Assembly: GCF_017315755.1 (NCBI RefSeq) | Contig: NZ_JAFLRJ010000036.1 | Span: 108,286-172,285, forward strand | Length of the DNA stretch: 64,000 bases | Origin: Streptomyces beijiangensis | GTDB taxonomy: Bacteria > Actinomycetota > Actinomycetes > Streptomycetales > Streptomycetaceae | Direction: 5' to 3' | In this document: piece after piece, positions 8,585 through 16,861 of the stretch | How positions within the stretch are numbered: position 1 is the first letter of the stretch | How the letters are laid out: each line of letters begins with the position of its first letter | Made by a program: the position numbers and the translations under genes | Notes under the pieces: generated by a model | Databases searched by the model: none | What the model was told of the DNA's origin: nothing | The model's input: only the letters and a program-made list of their open reading frames with translations

Positions 8585-9226
8585 CTAGAAGCCGGGGCCG
8601 CCGGCCCGGTTGCCCGCGGCGGCCAGCCTGCCCCACAGCAGATCGGCCAGCGAGCGCACCAACTCGGCGCGCGAGCAGGGCCGTTCGCCGAGCCACCAGT
8701 CACCGGCGGCATGCATCATCCCGACGATGCCGTGTCCCCACACCCGCGCCAGCTGCTCGCTGCCGGGTCCGAGGTCGACGCGCTCGGCGATCACTTTGGC
8801 GAGCTCCTCGCCGAGCCGGCGCAGCAGCGGAGCCGAGTGGAGACCGACGTCGAAGCCGTTCTCCGGCATCACGGTGTCCTCGGCGGGATGCATCAGGAAG
8901 CGATAGACCTGCGGCCGGGCCTCGATCGCGGCGAGATAGGTGTCGAGCGTGGCCTCGACCCGCTCGCGCCGCTCGGCCGGGGCGTCGAGCGCCGCGCGCA
9001 GCGCGTCGAGCAGGGCGTCGGTGTGCCGCTTGGCCAGGGCGCGGTAGAGGCCGCCCTTGTCGCCGAAGTGGCGGTAGAGGATCGGCTTGGTGATGCCGGC
9101 CTCGGCGGCGATGGCGTTCATGGAAGCATGCGGGCCGTCCCGGAGCACCACCCGGTCGGCAGCCTCGAGCAGCTGGCGTCGCCGGTTTGCGGCCGACCGC
9201 TGCTGGGTGGCCTGTGTGGTCTCCAT
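8585..9226 (-). CDS. TetR/AcrR-family regulator of the adjacent acyl-CoA dehydrogenase
   Basis: 213 residues. The N-terminal HTH spans about residues 15-60, with MNAIAAEAGITKPILYRHFG as recognition region, followed by a helical ligand domain. It is divergent from an acyl-CoA dehydrogenase gene 133 bp away, and the shared gap carries palindromes near a promoter. Such regulators commonly sense acyl-CoA and repress fatty-acid breakdown; that role is inferred from context. Confidence 0.85.
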   Translation of the reverse strand: METTQATQQRSAANRRRQLLEAADRVVLRDGPHASMNAIAAEAGITKPILYRHFGDKGGLYRALAKRHTDALLDALRAALDAPAERRERVEATLDTYLAAIEARPQVYRFLMHPAEDTVMPENGFDVGLHSAPLLRRLGEELAKVIAERVDLGPGSEQLARVWGHGIVGMMHAAGDWWLGERPCSRAELVRSLADLLWGRLAAAGNRAGGPGF

Positions 9227-9281
9227 GGTGCTTCTCCCCGCCCGTCCGTACGATTCCGATCCCCTGCCGAAACGTAACAGG

Positions 9282-9322
9282 TTGACAGCGCCTACTTACC
9301 GGTAACAGACTGCGGTTACCGC
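9282..9322 (+). promoter_or_regulatory. Promoter with palindromic operator for the acyl-CoA dehydrogenase
   Basis: TTGACA at 9282-9287 and CAGACT at 9306-9311, spaced by 18 bp, resemble a housekeeping promoter pointing right. The spacer ends in a perfect palindrome TTACCGGTAA (9296-9305). A second near-palindrome, GCGGTTACCGC, covers 9312-9322. TetR binding here would block RNA polymerase. Confidence 0.5.
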
Positions 9323-9359
9323 AAGTAACTCCTTGAACGACCGCAGTACTGGAGGGGAC

Positions 9360-10589
9360 ATGGCCGAGTTCACGCTCGAACTCAACGACGACCAGAAGCA
9401 GGTGCGCGACTGGATCCACGGCTTTGCCGCGGATGTCATCCGCCCGGCCGCCGCCGAGTGGGACGAGCGTGAGGAGACTCCCTGGCCGGTGATCCAGGAA
9501 GCCGCCAAGGTCGGCATCTACTCGCTCGACTTCTACGCGCAGCAGTTCTTCGACCCCACGGGTCTCGGCATCCCCATGGCCATGGAGGAGCTCTTCTGGG
9601 GCGACGCGGGCATCGCCCTCTCCATCGTCGGTACGGGTCTGGCCGCGGTCGGCGTCCTCGCGAACGGCACCGAGGAGCAGATCGGCACCTGGATTCCCCA
9701 GATGTACGGGGACGCCGCCGACGTCAAGGTCGCCGCCTTCTGCTCCTCGGAGCCGGACGCGGGCTCGGACGTCGCCGCGATGCGCACCCGTGCGGTCTAC
9801 GACGAGGCCAAGGACGAGTGGGTCCTCAACGGCACCAAGACCTGGGCGACCAACGGCGGCATAGCCAACGTGCACGTCGTGGTCGCGGCGGTCGACCCGG
9901 AGCTCGGCTCCAAGGGTCATGCCTCCTTCATCGTCCCGCCGAACACCCCCGGCCTCTCCCAGGGCCAGAAGTTCAAGAAGCACGGCATCCGCGCCTCGCA
10001 CACCGCCGAGGTCGTACTGGAGGACGTGCGCATCCCCGGACACTGCCTGCTCGGCGGCAAGGACAAGCTGGACGACCGCCTGGCCCGCGCCCGTGAGCGC
10101 GTGAAGGCGGGCGGCGGCGAGCGCGTGAAGAACGCCGCGATGGCCACCTTCGAGGCGTCCCGCCCGGCTGTCGGCGCCATGGCGGTGGGCACCGCCCGGG
10201 CCGCGTACGAGGTCGCACTCGACTACGCGAAGACCCGCACCCAGTTCGGCCGCCCGATCATCGACAACCAGGGCATCGCCTTCCAACTGGCCGACATGCG
10301 CACCCAGATCGACGCGGCCCGCCTTCTGGTGTGGCGCGCCTCCTGGATGGCGTCCGCGGGCAAGCCGTTCACTTCGGCCGAGGGCTCGATGTCGAAGCTG
10401 TACGCCAGCGAGACGGCGAAGAAGGTCACGGCCCAGGCCATCCAGATCCTCGGCGGCAACGGCTACACCCGCGAGTACCCGGTGGAGCGGATGCACCGCG
10501 ACGCGGCGATCTACACGATCTTCGAGGGTACGAGCGAGATCCAGCGCCTGGTGATCGCCCGCACTCTGTCGGGCATGCCGATCCGCTGA
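9360..10589 (+). CDS. Acyl-CoA dehydrogenase
   Basis: 409 residues, full length. The protein begins [18 protein letters not shown], with GGAGGGG just before the ATG. Domains run in the usual order: helical N-domain, beta-barrel ([14 protein letters not shown], flavin/substrate contacts), and C-terminal four-helix bundle with [28 protein letters not shown] and [15 protein letters not shown], which carries the catalytic Glu. It oxidises acyl-CoA to enoyl-CoA with FAD and passes electrons to ETF. It is controlled from the divergent TetR promoter. Confidence 0.93.
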   Translation: MAEFTLELNDDQKQVRDWIHGFAADVIRPAAAEWDEREETPWPVIQEAAKVGIYSLDFYAQQFFDPTGLGIPMAMEELFWGDAGIALSIVGTGLAAVGVLANGTEEQIGTWIPQMYGDAADVKVAAFCSSEPDAGSDVAAMRTRAVYDEAKDEWVLNGTKTWATNGGIANVHVVVAAVDPELGSKGHASFIVPPNTPGLSQGQKFKKHGIRASHTAEVVLEDVRIPGHCLLGGKDKLDDRLARARERVKAGGGERVKNAAMATFEASRPAVGAMAVGTARAAYEVALDYAKTRTQFGRPIIDNQGIAFQLADMRTQIDAARLLVWRASWMASAGKPFTSAEGSMSKLYASETAKKVTAQAIQILGGNGYTREYPVERMHRDAAIYTIFEGTSEIQRLVIARTLSGMPIR

Positions 10590-10672
10590 CGTCCCGGCGG
10601 CGTCTCCGCATGCGGACCTCCGTCACCTGCGGCACGGTGGGGGCGGGGGACCGTAGACGAAAGGCGGCAGTG

Positions 10673-10873
10673 ATGGGCGACGACAACGGCACCTTCGACA
10701 AGCTCAAGGGCAAGGCGAAGGAAGCGGTCGGCAAGGCGACAGGCAATGACCGCATGACCGGCGAGGGCAAGACCGACCAGGCCAAGGGCAAGGCCAAGGA
10801 CATGGTCGAGAGCGCGAAGGACACCCTCGCGGGCGCCAAGGACTCGCTGACGGGCGACAAGAAGCCGGAATAG
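10673..10873 (+). CDS. CsbD-family stress protein
   Basis: 66 residues, very hydrophilic and Lys/Ala/Gly/Asp-rich. The repeating pattern FDKLKGKAKEAVGKATGND and DQAKGKAKDMVESAKDTL is the CsbD family signature. Members are induced by general stress in Gram-positive bacteria; the molecular role is unknown. GTG at 10670 and ATG at 10673 are adjacent possible starts, with AAGGCGG upstream. A strong hairpin follows. Confidence 0.85.
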   Translation: MGDDNGTFDKLKGKAKEAVGKATGNDRMTGEGKTDQAKGKAKDMVESAKDTLAGAKDSLTGDKKPE

Positions 10874-10888
10874 CACGCGCCGCACGAA

Positions 10889-10920
10889 GAGGGCCCCGCA
10901 GGCCGGACCTGCGGGGCCCT
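10889..10920. terminator. Terminator hairpin after the CsbD gene
   Basis: AGGGCCCCGCAGG and CCTGCGGGGCCCT form a near-perfect long stem with a short loop, 15 bp after the CsbD-gene stop. Confidence 0.75.
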
Positions 10921-10992
10921 CGACTGTCCCCGACGCGCCGTACCGCCTTCACGCACGCATCGTCGGGCCACGACGGGGCAACCTTTTCCACC

Positions 10993-11307
10993 ATGACCAT
11001 CTTCGTCGTGACGATCCCCGGCACATTCCTCGCCGACCTCACCCCGGCCGCGCACCAGACGCTCCTGAGCAGGCTGAGTCCGGCCGATCCGCAGACGACC
11101 ACGTTCGGTGAGGCGGAGGATCTCGCTCTCCTCACGCTCTACAGCGGCACCAAAGCGTTCAGCCTCCGCCTGGAGGTGGAGGCCGACGACACGACGGGCG
11201 CCGAGGACGAGGCCCGCCGCATCGCGGCCGACGCCCTGCAGGTGGCGGGCTTCACCGAAGCAGAAGCCCCGCTCGGGGACGCGGTCATCACCGGCATCGA
11301 CTCCTAG
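10993..11307 (+). CDS. Conserved hypothetical protein (104 aa)
   Basis: A soluble, acidic 104-residue protein with alternating strands and helices: MTIFVVTIPGTFLADL, FSLRLEVEADDTTGAEDEA and the helix ARRIAADALQVAGFTEAEA. No motif is recognised. G/C-rich third positions and clear gaps on both sides support a real gene. Function unknown. Confidence 0.65.
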   Translation: MTIFVVTIPGTFLADLTPAAHQTLLSRLSPADPQTTTFGEAEDLALLTLYSGTKAFSLRLEVEADDTTGAEDEARRIAADALQVAGFTEAEAPLGDAVITGIDS

Positions 11308-11343
11308 GGGCGAAGCGCCGAGTCGTGCGGGGCGCGAGGGAGT

Positions 11344-11358
11344 GGAATCATAGATTCC
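11344..11358 (+). promoter_or_regulatory. Palindrome upstream of the bL37 gene
   Basis: GGAATC ATA GATTCC is a perfect 6+3+6 inverted repeat 33 bp before the bL37 start codon. Its TAGATT also fits a Streptomyces -10 hexamer, so it may be promoter core, operator, or both. Confidence 0.4.
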
Positions 11359-11390
11359 GGTGAGAAACGCACCCTCAGGAAGGAGGAGGC

Positions 11391-11468
11391 ATGGCCTCCA
11401 AACGACGCCGCAAGAAGAAGGCCCGCCGTAAGCACAACGCGAACCACGGCAGCCGCCCCCAGAGCTGA
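11391..11468 (+). CDS. 50S ribosomal protein bL37 (25-residue microprotein)
   Basis: Too short for most gene callers. It starts MASKRRRKKKARRKHNANHG and ends SRPQS, 25 residues with 12 Arg or Lys. The pattern of a basic block, then ANHG-x-RP-x-S/A, is that of the actinobacterial ribosomal protein bL37 first seen in mycobacterial ribosome structures. A near-consensus ribosome site (AAGGAGGAGG) lies just before the ATG and a near-perfect terminator 20 bp after the stop, so it is an independent unit. Confidence 0.8.
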   Translation: MASKRRRKKKARRKHNANHGSRPQS

Positions 11469-11486
11469 GCCCACAGCCGGAGCGCG

Positions 11487-11522
11487 AAAGCGCCCGCTCC
11501 CGGCCAGGGAGCGGGCGCTTTT
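11487..11522 (+). terminator. Intrinsic terminator after bL37
   Basis: AAAGCGCCCGCTCCC and GGGAGCGGGCGCTTTT form a 15-bp stem with a 5-nt loop and a T-run, the best rho-independent terminator in this part of the window. Confidence 0.85.
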
Positions 11523-11823
11523 CTCTGCGTATGACGGAGTGCGGCCAGTGAGCCGGCAGGCTTCACGAATTCAGCGTCGGCGGTCCACCCGATGCCGCCG
11601 CACGGCGGGCGCAGGAAGACGAGACTCCCGAAGGCATCCATGGCCTCGCCCTCCTTGCCGCTCTGGGTGAGGCCGTGTCGCTCGGTGTAAGCGTGCCCAG
11701 TGGATCTACGCAGGTGGCTTTGCAGGTGCGCCGGATCTCGGAGAGGAACCGGGAACCGGGCCGTGTGTCGTCTCGGCGGTCGTCAAGCACGGGGCCCGGG
11801 GACCGAGTGCACCGGAGCGCAAA
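11523..11823. other. Gene-poor stretch, no supported gene
   Basis: About 300 bp without a convincing ORF. A minus-strand open frame (about 11563-11641 onward) has no clear start or ribosome site. The stretch is bounded on both sides by related hairpins (11487-11522 and 11824-11857), with the shared flanking sequence CCGGAGCGC before each. This suggests a duplicated terminator with unrelated or decayed DNA between the copies. Confidence 0.4.
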
Positions 11824-11857
11824 GAAGCGCCCGGTCCCCTTTCAGGGCGGGCGCTTC
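11824..11857. terminator. Second hairpin, similar to the bL37 terminator
   Basis: GAAGCGCCCG (11824-11833) pairs with CGGGCGCTTC (11848-11857), with extra GTCCC/GGG pairing inside. It lies 34 bp beyond the stop of the minus-strand glutathione peroxidase gene and probably terminates that gene. Confidence 0.65.
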
Positions 11858-11891
11858 ATTCTGTGCATGGTTATCCGATGGCGATTCCGCT

Positions 11892-12380
11892 TCAGGCGGG
11901 CAGCTGGGCCTCAATAGCCGCGATGAGCTCGGGGGCGTCCGGCTCGGTGCGGGGACGGAAACGGCCTACCACTTCGCCGCGTGAATTTGTCAGGAACTTC
12001 TCGAAGTTCCACTGGATGTCGCCGGCCTCGCCCTCCGCGTCGGCGACCTGGGTCAGCTCCGTGTACAGCGGGTGCCGGTGCTCCCCGTTGACCTCGACCT
12101 TCTCCAGCAGCGGGAACGTTACGCCGTACGTGGCCGAGCAGAAGGTCTGGATCTCCTCCGCGTTGCCCGGCTCCTGGCCCGCGAACTGGTTGCACGGTAC
12201 GCCGAGGACCGTGAAGCCCTTCTCGCCGTACGTCTGCTGCAGGCGCTCCAGGCCGGCGTACTGCGGTGTGAGGCCGCACTTGGACGCGACGTTCACCAGC
12301 AGGACCGCTTTGCCGCTGTAGTCGGCCAGGGAGGTGGGCTCGCCGGTCAGGGTGCGCAGGGGGATGTCGTAGAGGCTCAT
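11892..12380 (-). CDS. Glutathione peroxidase-family thiol peroxidase
   Basis: 162 residues from MSLYDIPLRTLTGE, with AGGAG about 7 nt before the ATG. Catalytic residues are visible: the peroxidatic Cys in NVASKCGLTPQY, Gln in VPCNQFAGQEPG and Trp/Asn in IQWNFEKFL. It is the Cys rather than selenocysteine form. Actinobacteria mostly lack glutathione, so thioredoxin or mycothiol is the likely reductant. A terminator lies beyond the stop. Confidence 0.9.
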   Translation of the reverse strand: MSLYDIPLRTLTGEPTSLADYSGKAVLLVNVASKCGLTPQYAGLERLQQTYGEKGFTVLGVPCNQFAGQEPGNAEEIQTFCSATYGVTFPLLEKVEVNGEHRHPLYTELTQVADAEGEAGDIQWNFEKFLTNSRGEVVGRFRPRTEPDAPELIAAIEAQLPA

Positions 12381-12409
12381 CGATAGCTCCTGTCGTGCGG
12401 ATTGCGGGT

Positions 12410-12661
12410 CTATGGGTACGTACTGTTCCAGAGACCCGCCGTAACGCATCGGAGGGGTCGGTCCGTGCAGACCTCGGCTTGCGCCCGGCGTCGGCCGCCC
12501 TGCGGCGTTCCCCACCTCGGGCTTCGCGAAGTCCGGACTGCCGCGTGGCCTCCCACGGGGCGGCGAGTTCGGCGAACAACTCGCCGAGGTGTGAGCGGGA
12601 GACACCGGACAGGGCAGGCTGAGAGCAGGCCGCGCGGGCCCAGGTCGGCTTCACAACTCAC
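12410..12661 (-). pseudogene. N-terminal relic of a DDE (IS5-like) transposase
   Basis: On the minus strand one frame reads LGELFAELAAPWEATRQSGL then REARGGERRRAADAGRKPR. Another frame then continues with EVCTDRPL, which resembles the usual continuation of such transposases (roughly LVFTDRLL). This is the helix-turn-helix N-terminus of Streptomyces IS5-like transposases, frameshifted and without the DDE domain. No intact terminal repeats were found. It occupies most of the gap between the peroxidase and the SnoaL-like gene. Confidence 0.45.
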
Positions 12662-12729
12662 TTAACCCGCACGGCCCTTGCTACGGCACGGCCACATCAG
12701 CCGGAGCGTCGCTGAGAGCGGCAACCGCC

Positions 12730-13107
12730 TCACATGGGCTCAGCCAGAGCCGCCCGCCACTCCGGGCGCGGATCAGCCCCCACACTCGTCCAGTACTCCC
12801 GGCCACGCACGATCCGTCCCTGCTGGACGGTCCAGAACGAGGCCACACGGAACACGCCGAACTCGTCATGCGGCACCTCGACTTCGGAAACAACCTCGCT
12901 GCCGTCAGCTACGATCCGCAGCACCCGAATCGACCAGCCCCCCGGATATTCGCTGTTCACCGCGACGAAGTTCTTGTTGCCAACGATGCGCTCCGCGCTG
13001 ACCGGCCACTCCACCACGACGTCCTCTGCGACCAAGTCAGCGACACCTGACCAATCGCGCGCCTGGATCCGATCCCACAATGCCTCAACCACTGCCAAAG
13101 GTTCCAT
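12730..13107 (-). CDS. SnoaL/NTF2-like family protein
   Basis: 125 residues from MEPLAVVEALWDRIQARDW, with AAGGG upstream of the ATG. The sequence has the NTF2-like cone pattern: N-terminal helices, LVAEDVVVEWPVSAERI, and C-terminal strands FRVASFWTVQQGRIVRGREYW. Such domains are used as polyketide cyclases, epoxide hydrolases or ligand binders; nothing here fixes the activity. Confidence 0.75.
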   Translation of the reverse strand: MEPLAVVEALWDRIQARDWSGVADLVAEDVVVEWPVSAERIVGNKNFVAVNSEYPGGWSIRVLRIVADGSEVVSEVEVPHDEFGVFRVASFWTVQQGRIVRGREYWTSVGADPRPEWRAALAEPM

Positions 13108-13318
13108 GGGAGCACCCTTGCATGAGCCACTGACACCTCGGCCCTGGGCGGCTGCGGTGTTCGCGCGACGACGGGGCTCCACCCGGTGCCCATACGAGGG
13201 AGGGCCCTTTGGCGAGCTCCGGACTGTCGGCTTTCACGACCTGTGCAGCAAGTCTGCTGCAGCCGACTGGGTGTGAGCGGATTCGGGTGTATGGGCCGGA
13301 CCGGATCGGGATACCCGT

Positions 13319-14209
13319 TCAGGGTGTCGATTTGTTACCTGTGTTGTACGGACGAAATAGCCCTTCCTGGACCACCGAGACCAGGAGGTTCCCCGCCCGG
13401 TCGTAGATCCGGCCGCGCGCAAGGCCGCGTCCGCCCGTCGCGATCGGGGACTCCTGGTCGTACAGGAACCATTCGTCCGTACGGAACGGGCGGTGGAACC
13501 ACATCGCGTGGTCCAGCGACGCCATGTCGAACCCGCGCGGGCCCCACAGCGGTTCGACGGGGATGCGGACCGCGTCCAGCAGCGTCATGTCGCTGGCGTA
13601 CGTGAGCGCGCAGGTGTGCACCAGGGGGTCGTCGCCGAGATCGCCGACCGCGCGCATCCAGACCGTGCTGCGCGGTTCGGCTCCCTTGATCTCGTCGGGT
13701 GTCCAGCGCAGCCGGTCGACGTAACGGATGTCGAAGGGCTGGCGGCGGGCCATCCGTTCCAGGGCGTCGGGGAGTTCGCCCAGGTGCTCGCGGATCTCCT
13801 CGGTGACCGTCGGCAGCGACTCGGGGTCGGGGACCTCGCGGGCCGGCGGCAGCTGGTGCTCGAAGGTGCCCTCCTCCGGCTTGTGGAAAGAGGCCGTGAG
13901 GTTGAAGATCGTGCGGCCTTGCTGGACCGCGGTGACCCGACGGGTGGTGAAGGAGCGGCCGTCCCGCATCCGCTCGACCTGGTAGACGATCGGGACGCCC
14001 GGGCGGCCGGGGCGCAGGAAGTACGCGTGCAGGGAGTGGACCGGGCGGTCGCCGTCGGTCGTACGCCCGGCCGCGACCAGCGCCTGGCCCGCGACCTGGC
14101 CGCCGAAGACCCTCTGGAGGGACTCCTGGGGTGAGCGGCCGCGGAAGATGTTGACCTCGATCCGCTCCAGGTCGAGCAGGTCGACGAGTCGCTCGGCGGG
14201 GTTCGTCAT
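13319..14209 (-). CDS. tesB: Acyl-CoA thioesterase II (TesB)
   Basis: 296 residues from MTNPAERLVDLLDLERIEVN, with AGGAG before the ATG. It has two hot-dog domains: the first with VFGGQVAGQALVAAGRT and LHAYFLRPG, the second with FDMASLDHAMWFHRPFR and SVVQEGLFR, carrying the Asp and Gln of the active site. It hydrolyses acyl-CoA to free acid and CoA. It starts 19 bp after the stop of the upstream helicase gene, so the two may be co-transcribed. Confidence 0.92.
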   Translation of the reverse strand: MTNPAERLVDLLDLERIEVNIFRGRSPQESLQRVFGGQVAGQALVAAGRTTDGDRPVHSLHAYFLRPGRPGVPIVYQVERMRDGRSFTTRRVTAVQQGRTIFNLTASFHKPEEGTFEHQLPPAREVPDPESLPTVTEEIREHLGELPDALERMARRQPFDIRYVDRLRWTPDEIKGAEPRSTVWMRAVGDLGDDPLVHTCALTYASDMTLLDAVRIPVEPLWGPRGFDMASLDHAMWFHRPFRTDEWFLYDQESPIATGGRGLARGRIYDRAGNLLVSVVQEGLFRPYNTGNKSTP

Positions 14210-14228
14210 CTGTGAATCTCCTGAGGTC

Positions 14229-16742
14229 TCAGAGCTGGCCGACTGCGGTGACACGGACGACCGCACGGGCCTCTTCGTCGGAGGCCGCGAGATCCACCTC
14301 CGCGCTGATGCCCCAGTCATGGTCGTCGCTGGGGTCGGCGAAGATCTGGCGGACACGCCACAGACCGTGGGCGGCGTCCTCCTCGATGATCAGCAACTTG
14401 GGGCCGCGGGCGTCGGGCCCCGTGCCCAGCTCGTCGTGCTCGTCCCAGTACGCGTCCATGGCCTCGCTCCAGGCGTCCTTGTCCCAGCCGGACTCGGCGT
14501 CCAGCTGGCCCAGGTCGTAGAAGCGGTCGAGCGCGGCCAGTTCGACGCGGCGGAACATCGCGTTGCGTACGAGAACGCGGAAGGCCCGGGCGTTGGCGGT
14601 GACCGGCTTGACCTGGTCGGCGCGCTCGGCGGCCTGTTCGGCCGTCTCCACCTCGGGGTTGGCGAGCTGCTCCCACTCGTCCAGGAGGCTGGAGTCGACC
14701 TGGCGGACCAGCTCGCCGAGCCAGGCGGTCAGGTCCTGGAGGTCCTCCGACTTCAGGTCGTCGGGAATGGTGTGTTCGAGCGCCTTGTACGCGCCCGCGA
14801 GATAGCGCAGCACGATGCCTTCGGTGCGGGCCAGCTCGTAGTGGGAGGTGAACTCCGCGAAGGTCATGGCGCGTTCGTACATGTCGCGGATGACGGACTT
14901 CGGCGAGACCGGGTGGTCGCCGACCCACGGGTGGCTCGTGCGGTACACGTTGTACGCGTGGACCAGGAGCTCTTCGAGGGGTTTGGGGTACGTGACGTCC
15001 TGCAGGAGCTCCATGCGCTCCTCGTACTCGATGCCGTCCGCCTTCATCTGGCCGACCGCCTCGCCACGCGCCTTGTTCTGCTGGGCGGCCAGGATCTGCC
15101 GCGGGTCGTCCAGCGTCGACTCGACGACGGACACCATGTCCAGCGCGTACGAAGGGGACTCGGCGTCCAGCAGGTCGAAGCAGGCCAGCGCGAAGGTGGA
15201 GAGCGGCTGGTTGAGCGCGAAGTTCTGCTGGAGGTCGACGGTGAGCCGGATGGTGCGGCCCTCGGCGTCGGGGGTGTCGAGCTGCTCCACCACACCGCCG
15301 TCCAGCAGGGAGCGGTAGATCGCGATGGCGCGACGGATATGGCGCAGCTGGGCCCTGCGCGGCTCGTGGTTGTCCTCCAGGAGGTGGCGCATCGCGTCGA
15401 AGGCGTTGCCCGGGCGGGCGATCACCGAGAGCAGCATGGTGTGGGTGACCCGGAAGCGCGAGGTCAGCGGCTCGGGATCGGCGGCGATCAGCTTGTCGAA
15501 AGTGGCGTCCGTCCAGGCGATGAAGCCCTCGGGGGCCTTCTTGCGGACCACCTTGCGGCGCTTCTTCGGGTCGTCCCCCGCCTTCGCGAGCGCCTTCACG
15601 TTCTCCACTTCGTGCTCGGGCGCCTGGGCGGCGACGAAGCCCGCCGTGTCGAAGCCGGCCCGGCCCGCGCGGCCCGCGATCTGGTGGAACTCACGGGCGC
15701 GCAGGGTGCGGACACGGGTGCCGTCGTACTTGGTGAGCGCGGTGAACAGGACGGTACGGATGGGGACGTTGACGCCGACGCCCAGTGTGTCCGTACCGCA
15801 GATGACCTTCAACAGGCCTGCCTGCGCCAGCTTCTCGACCAGGCGGCGGTACTTGGGGAGCATGCCCGCGTGGTGGACGCCGATGCCGTGGCGGACGTAA
15901 CGCGAGAGGTTCTGGCCGAACTTGGTGGTGAATCGGAAACTGCCGATCAGGTCGGCGATCTTCTCCTTCTCCTCTTTGGAGCACATATTGATGCTCATCA
16001 GCGACTGCGCGCGCTCGACGGCGTTCGCCTGCGTGAAGTGCACGATGTAGATCGGGGCCTGCTTCGTCTCCAGGAGCTCGGTGAGCGTCTCGGTGATGGG
16101 CGTGCGGCGGTACTCGTAACTGAGCGGGACCGGTCGCGTCGCCGACTGGATGATCGAGGTGGGCAGGCCCGTGCGGCGGGTCAGATCCTCCTTGAAGCGC
16201 GACATGTCACCGAGGGTCGCGGACATCAGGATGAACTGGGCCTGCGGGAGCTCCAGGATCGGGATCTGCCAGGCCCAGCCGCGGTCCGGCTCGGCGTAGA
16301 AGTGGAACTCGTCCATCACGACCTGGCCGATGTCGGCGTGCTTGCCGTCGCGCAGGGCGATGGAGGCCAGGACCTCCGCCGTGCAGCAGATGACGGGTGC
16401 GTCGGCGTTGACCGAGGCGTCGCCGGTCAGCATGCCGACGTTCTCGGTGCCGAAGAGTTTGCAGAGGTCGAAGAACTTCTCGGAGACCAGCGCCTTGATC
16501 GGAGCGCTGTAGAAGGTGACCTTGTCCTGGGCCAGCGCGGCGAAGTGCGCACCCGCCGCGACCAGGCTCTTTCCGGACCCGGTGGGGGTGGAAAGGATCA
16601 CGTTGGCCCCGGAGACCACCTCGATCAGCGCCTCTTCCTGGGCCGGGTAGAGGGTGATGCCCTGATCCTCGGCCCATGACGAGAAGGCCTCGAAGAGGGC
16701 GTCGGGGTCGGCGGTCGGCGGCAGCTGATCAATAAGGGTCAC
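14229..16742 (-). CDS. DEAD/DEAH-box RNA helicase with DUF3516 C-terminus
   Basis: 837 residues from a GTG at 16742 (VTLIDQLPPTADPDALF). Superfamily 2 motifs run in order: STPTGSGKSL (Walker A), MDEFHFY (motif II, DEFH form), SATLGD (III), TDTLGVGVN (V) and HQIAGRAGRAGFDTAG (VI). The long C-terminal region matches the DUF3516 part of actinobacterial Ski2-like helicases. A role in RNA processing or decay is likely. The longer open frame to 16802 lacks a better ribosome site. It is followed by tesB. Confidence 0.85.
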   Translation of the reverse strand: MTLIDQLPPTADPDALFEAFSSWAEDQGITLYPAQEEALIEVVSGANVILSTPTGSGKSLVAAGAHFAALAQDKVTFYSAPIKALVSEKFFDLCKLFGTENVGMLTGDASVNADAPVICCTAEVLASIALRDGKHADIGQVVMDEFHFYAEPDRGWAWQIPILELPQAQFILMSATLGDMSRFKEDLTRRTGLPTSIIQSATRPVPLSYEYRRTPITETLTELLETKQAPIYIVHFTQANAVERAQSLMSINMCSKEEKEKIADLIGSFRFTTKFGQNLSRYVRHGIGVHHAGMLPKYRRLVEKLAQAGLLKVICGTDTLGVGVNVPIRTVLFTALTKYDGTRVRTLRAREFHQIAGRAGRAGFDTAGFVAAQAPEHEVENVKALAKAGDDPKKRRKVVRKKAPEGFIAWTDATFDKLIAADPEPLTSRFRVTHTMLLSVIARPGNAFDAMRHLLEDNHEPRRAQLRHIRRAIAIYRSLLDGGVVEQLDTPDAEGRTIRLTVDLQQNFALNQPLSTFALACFDLLDAESPSYALDMVSVVESTLDDPRQILAAQQNKARGEAVGQMKADGIEYEERMELLQDVTYPKPLEELLVHAYNVYRTSHPWVGDHPVSPKSVIRDMYERAMTFAEFTSHYELARTEGIVLRYLAGAYKALEHTIPDDLKSEDLQDLTAWLGELVRQVDSSLLDEWEQLANPEVETAEQAAERADQVKPVTANARAFRVLVRNAMFRRVELAALDRFYDLGQLDAESGWDKDAWSEAMDAYWDEHDELGTGPDARGPKLLIIEEDAAHGLWRVRQIFADPSDDHDWGISAEVDLAASDEEARAVVRVTAVGQL

Positions 16743-16861
16743 ACCCCCATCTTGCCTGCCGGACGACCGGATCACGGAACCGGACGTCAGGACGAAGATC
16801 ATGAGCGATACGCTCTGACCTCAACTGGCTTCACCACAACAGCAATGGGGCGGGAACGACC

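Noticed and set aside
14148..16679. 843-codon plus-strand open frame
   Set aside because: It is antisense to the RNA helicase, whose ordered helicase motifs are on the minus strand. High GC makes long shadow frames common.
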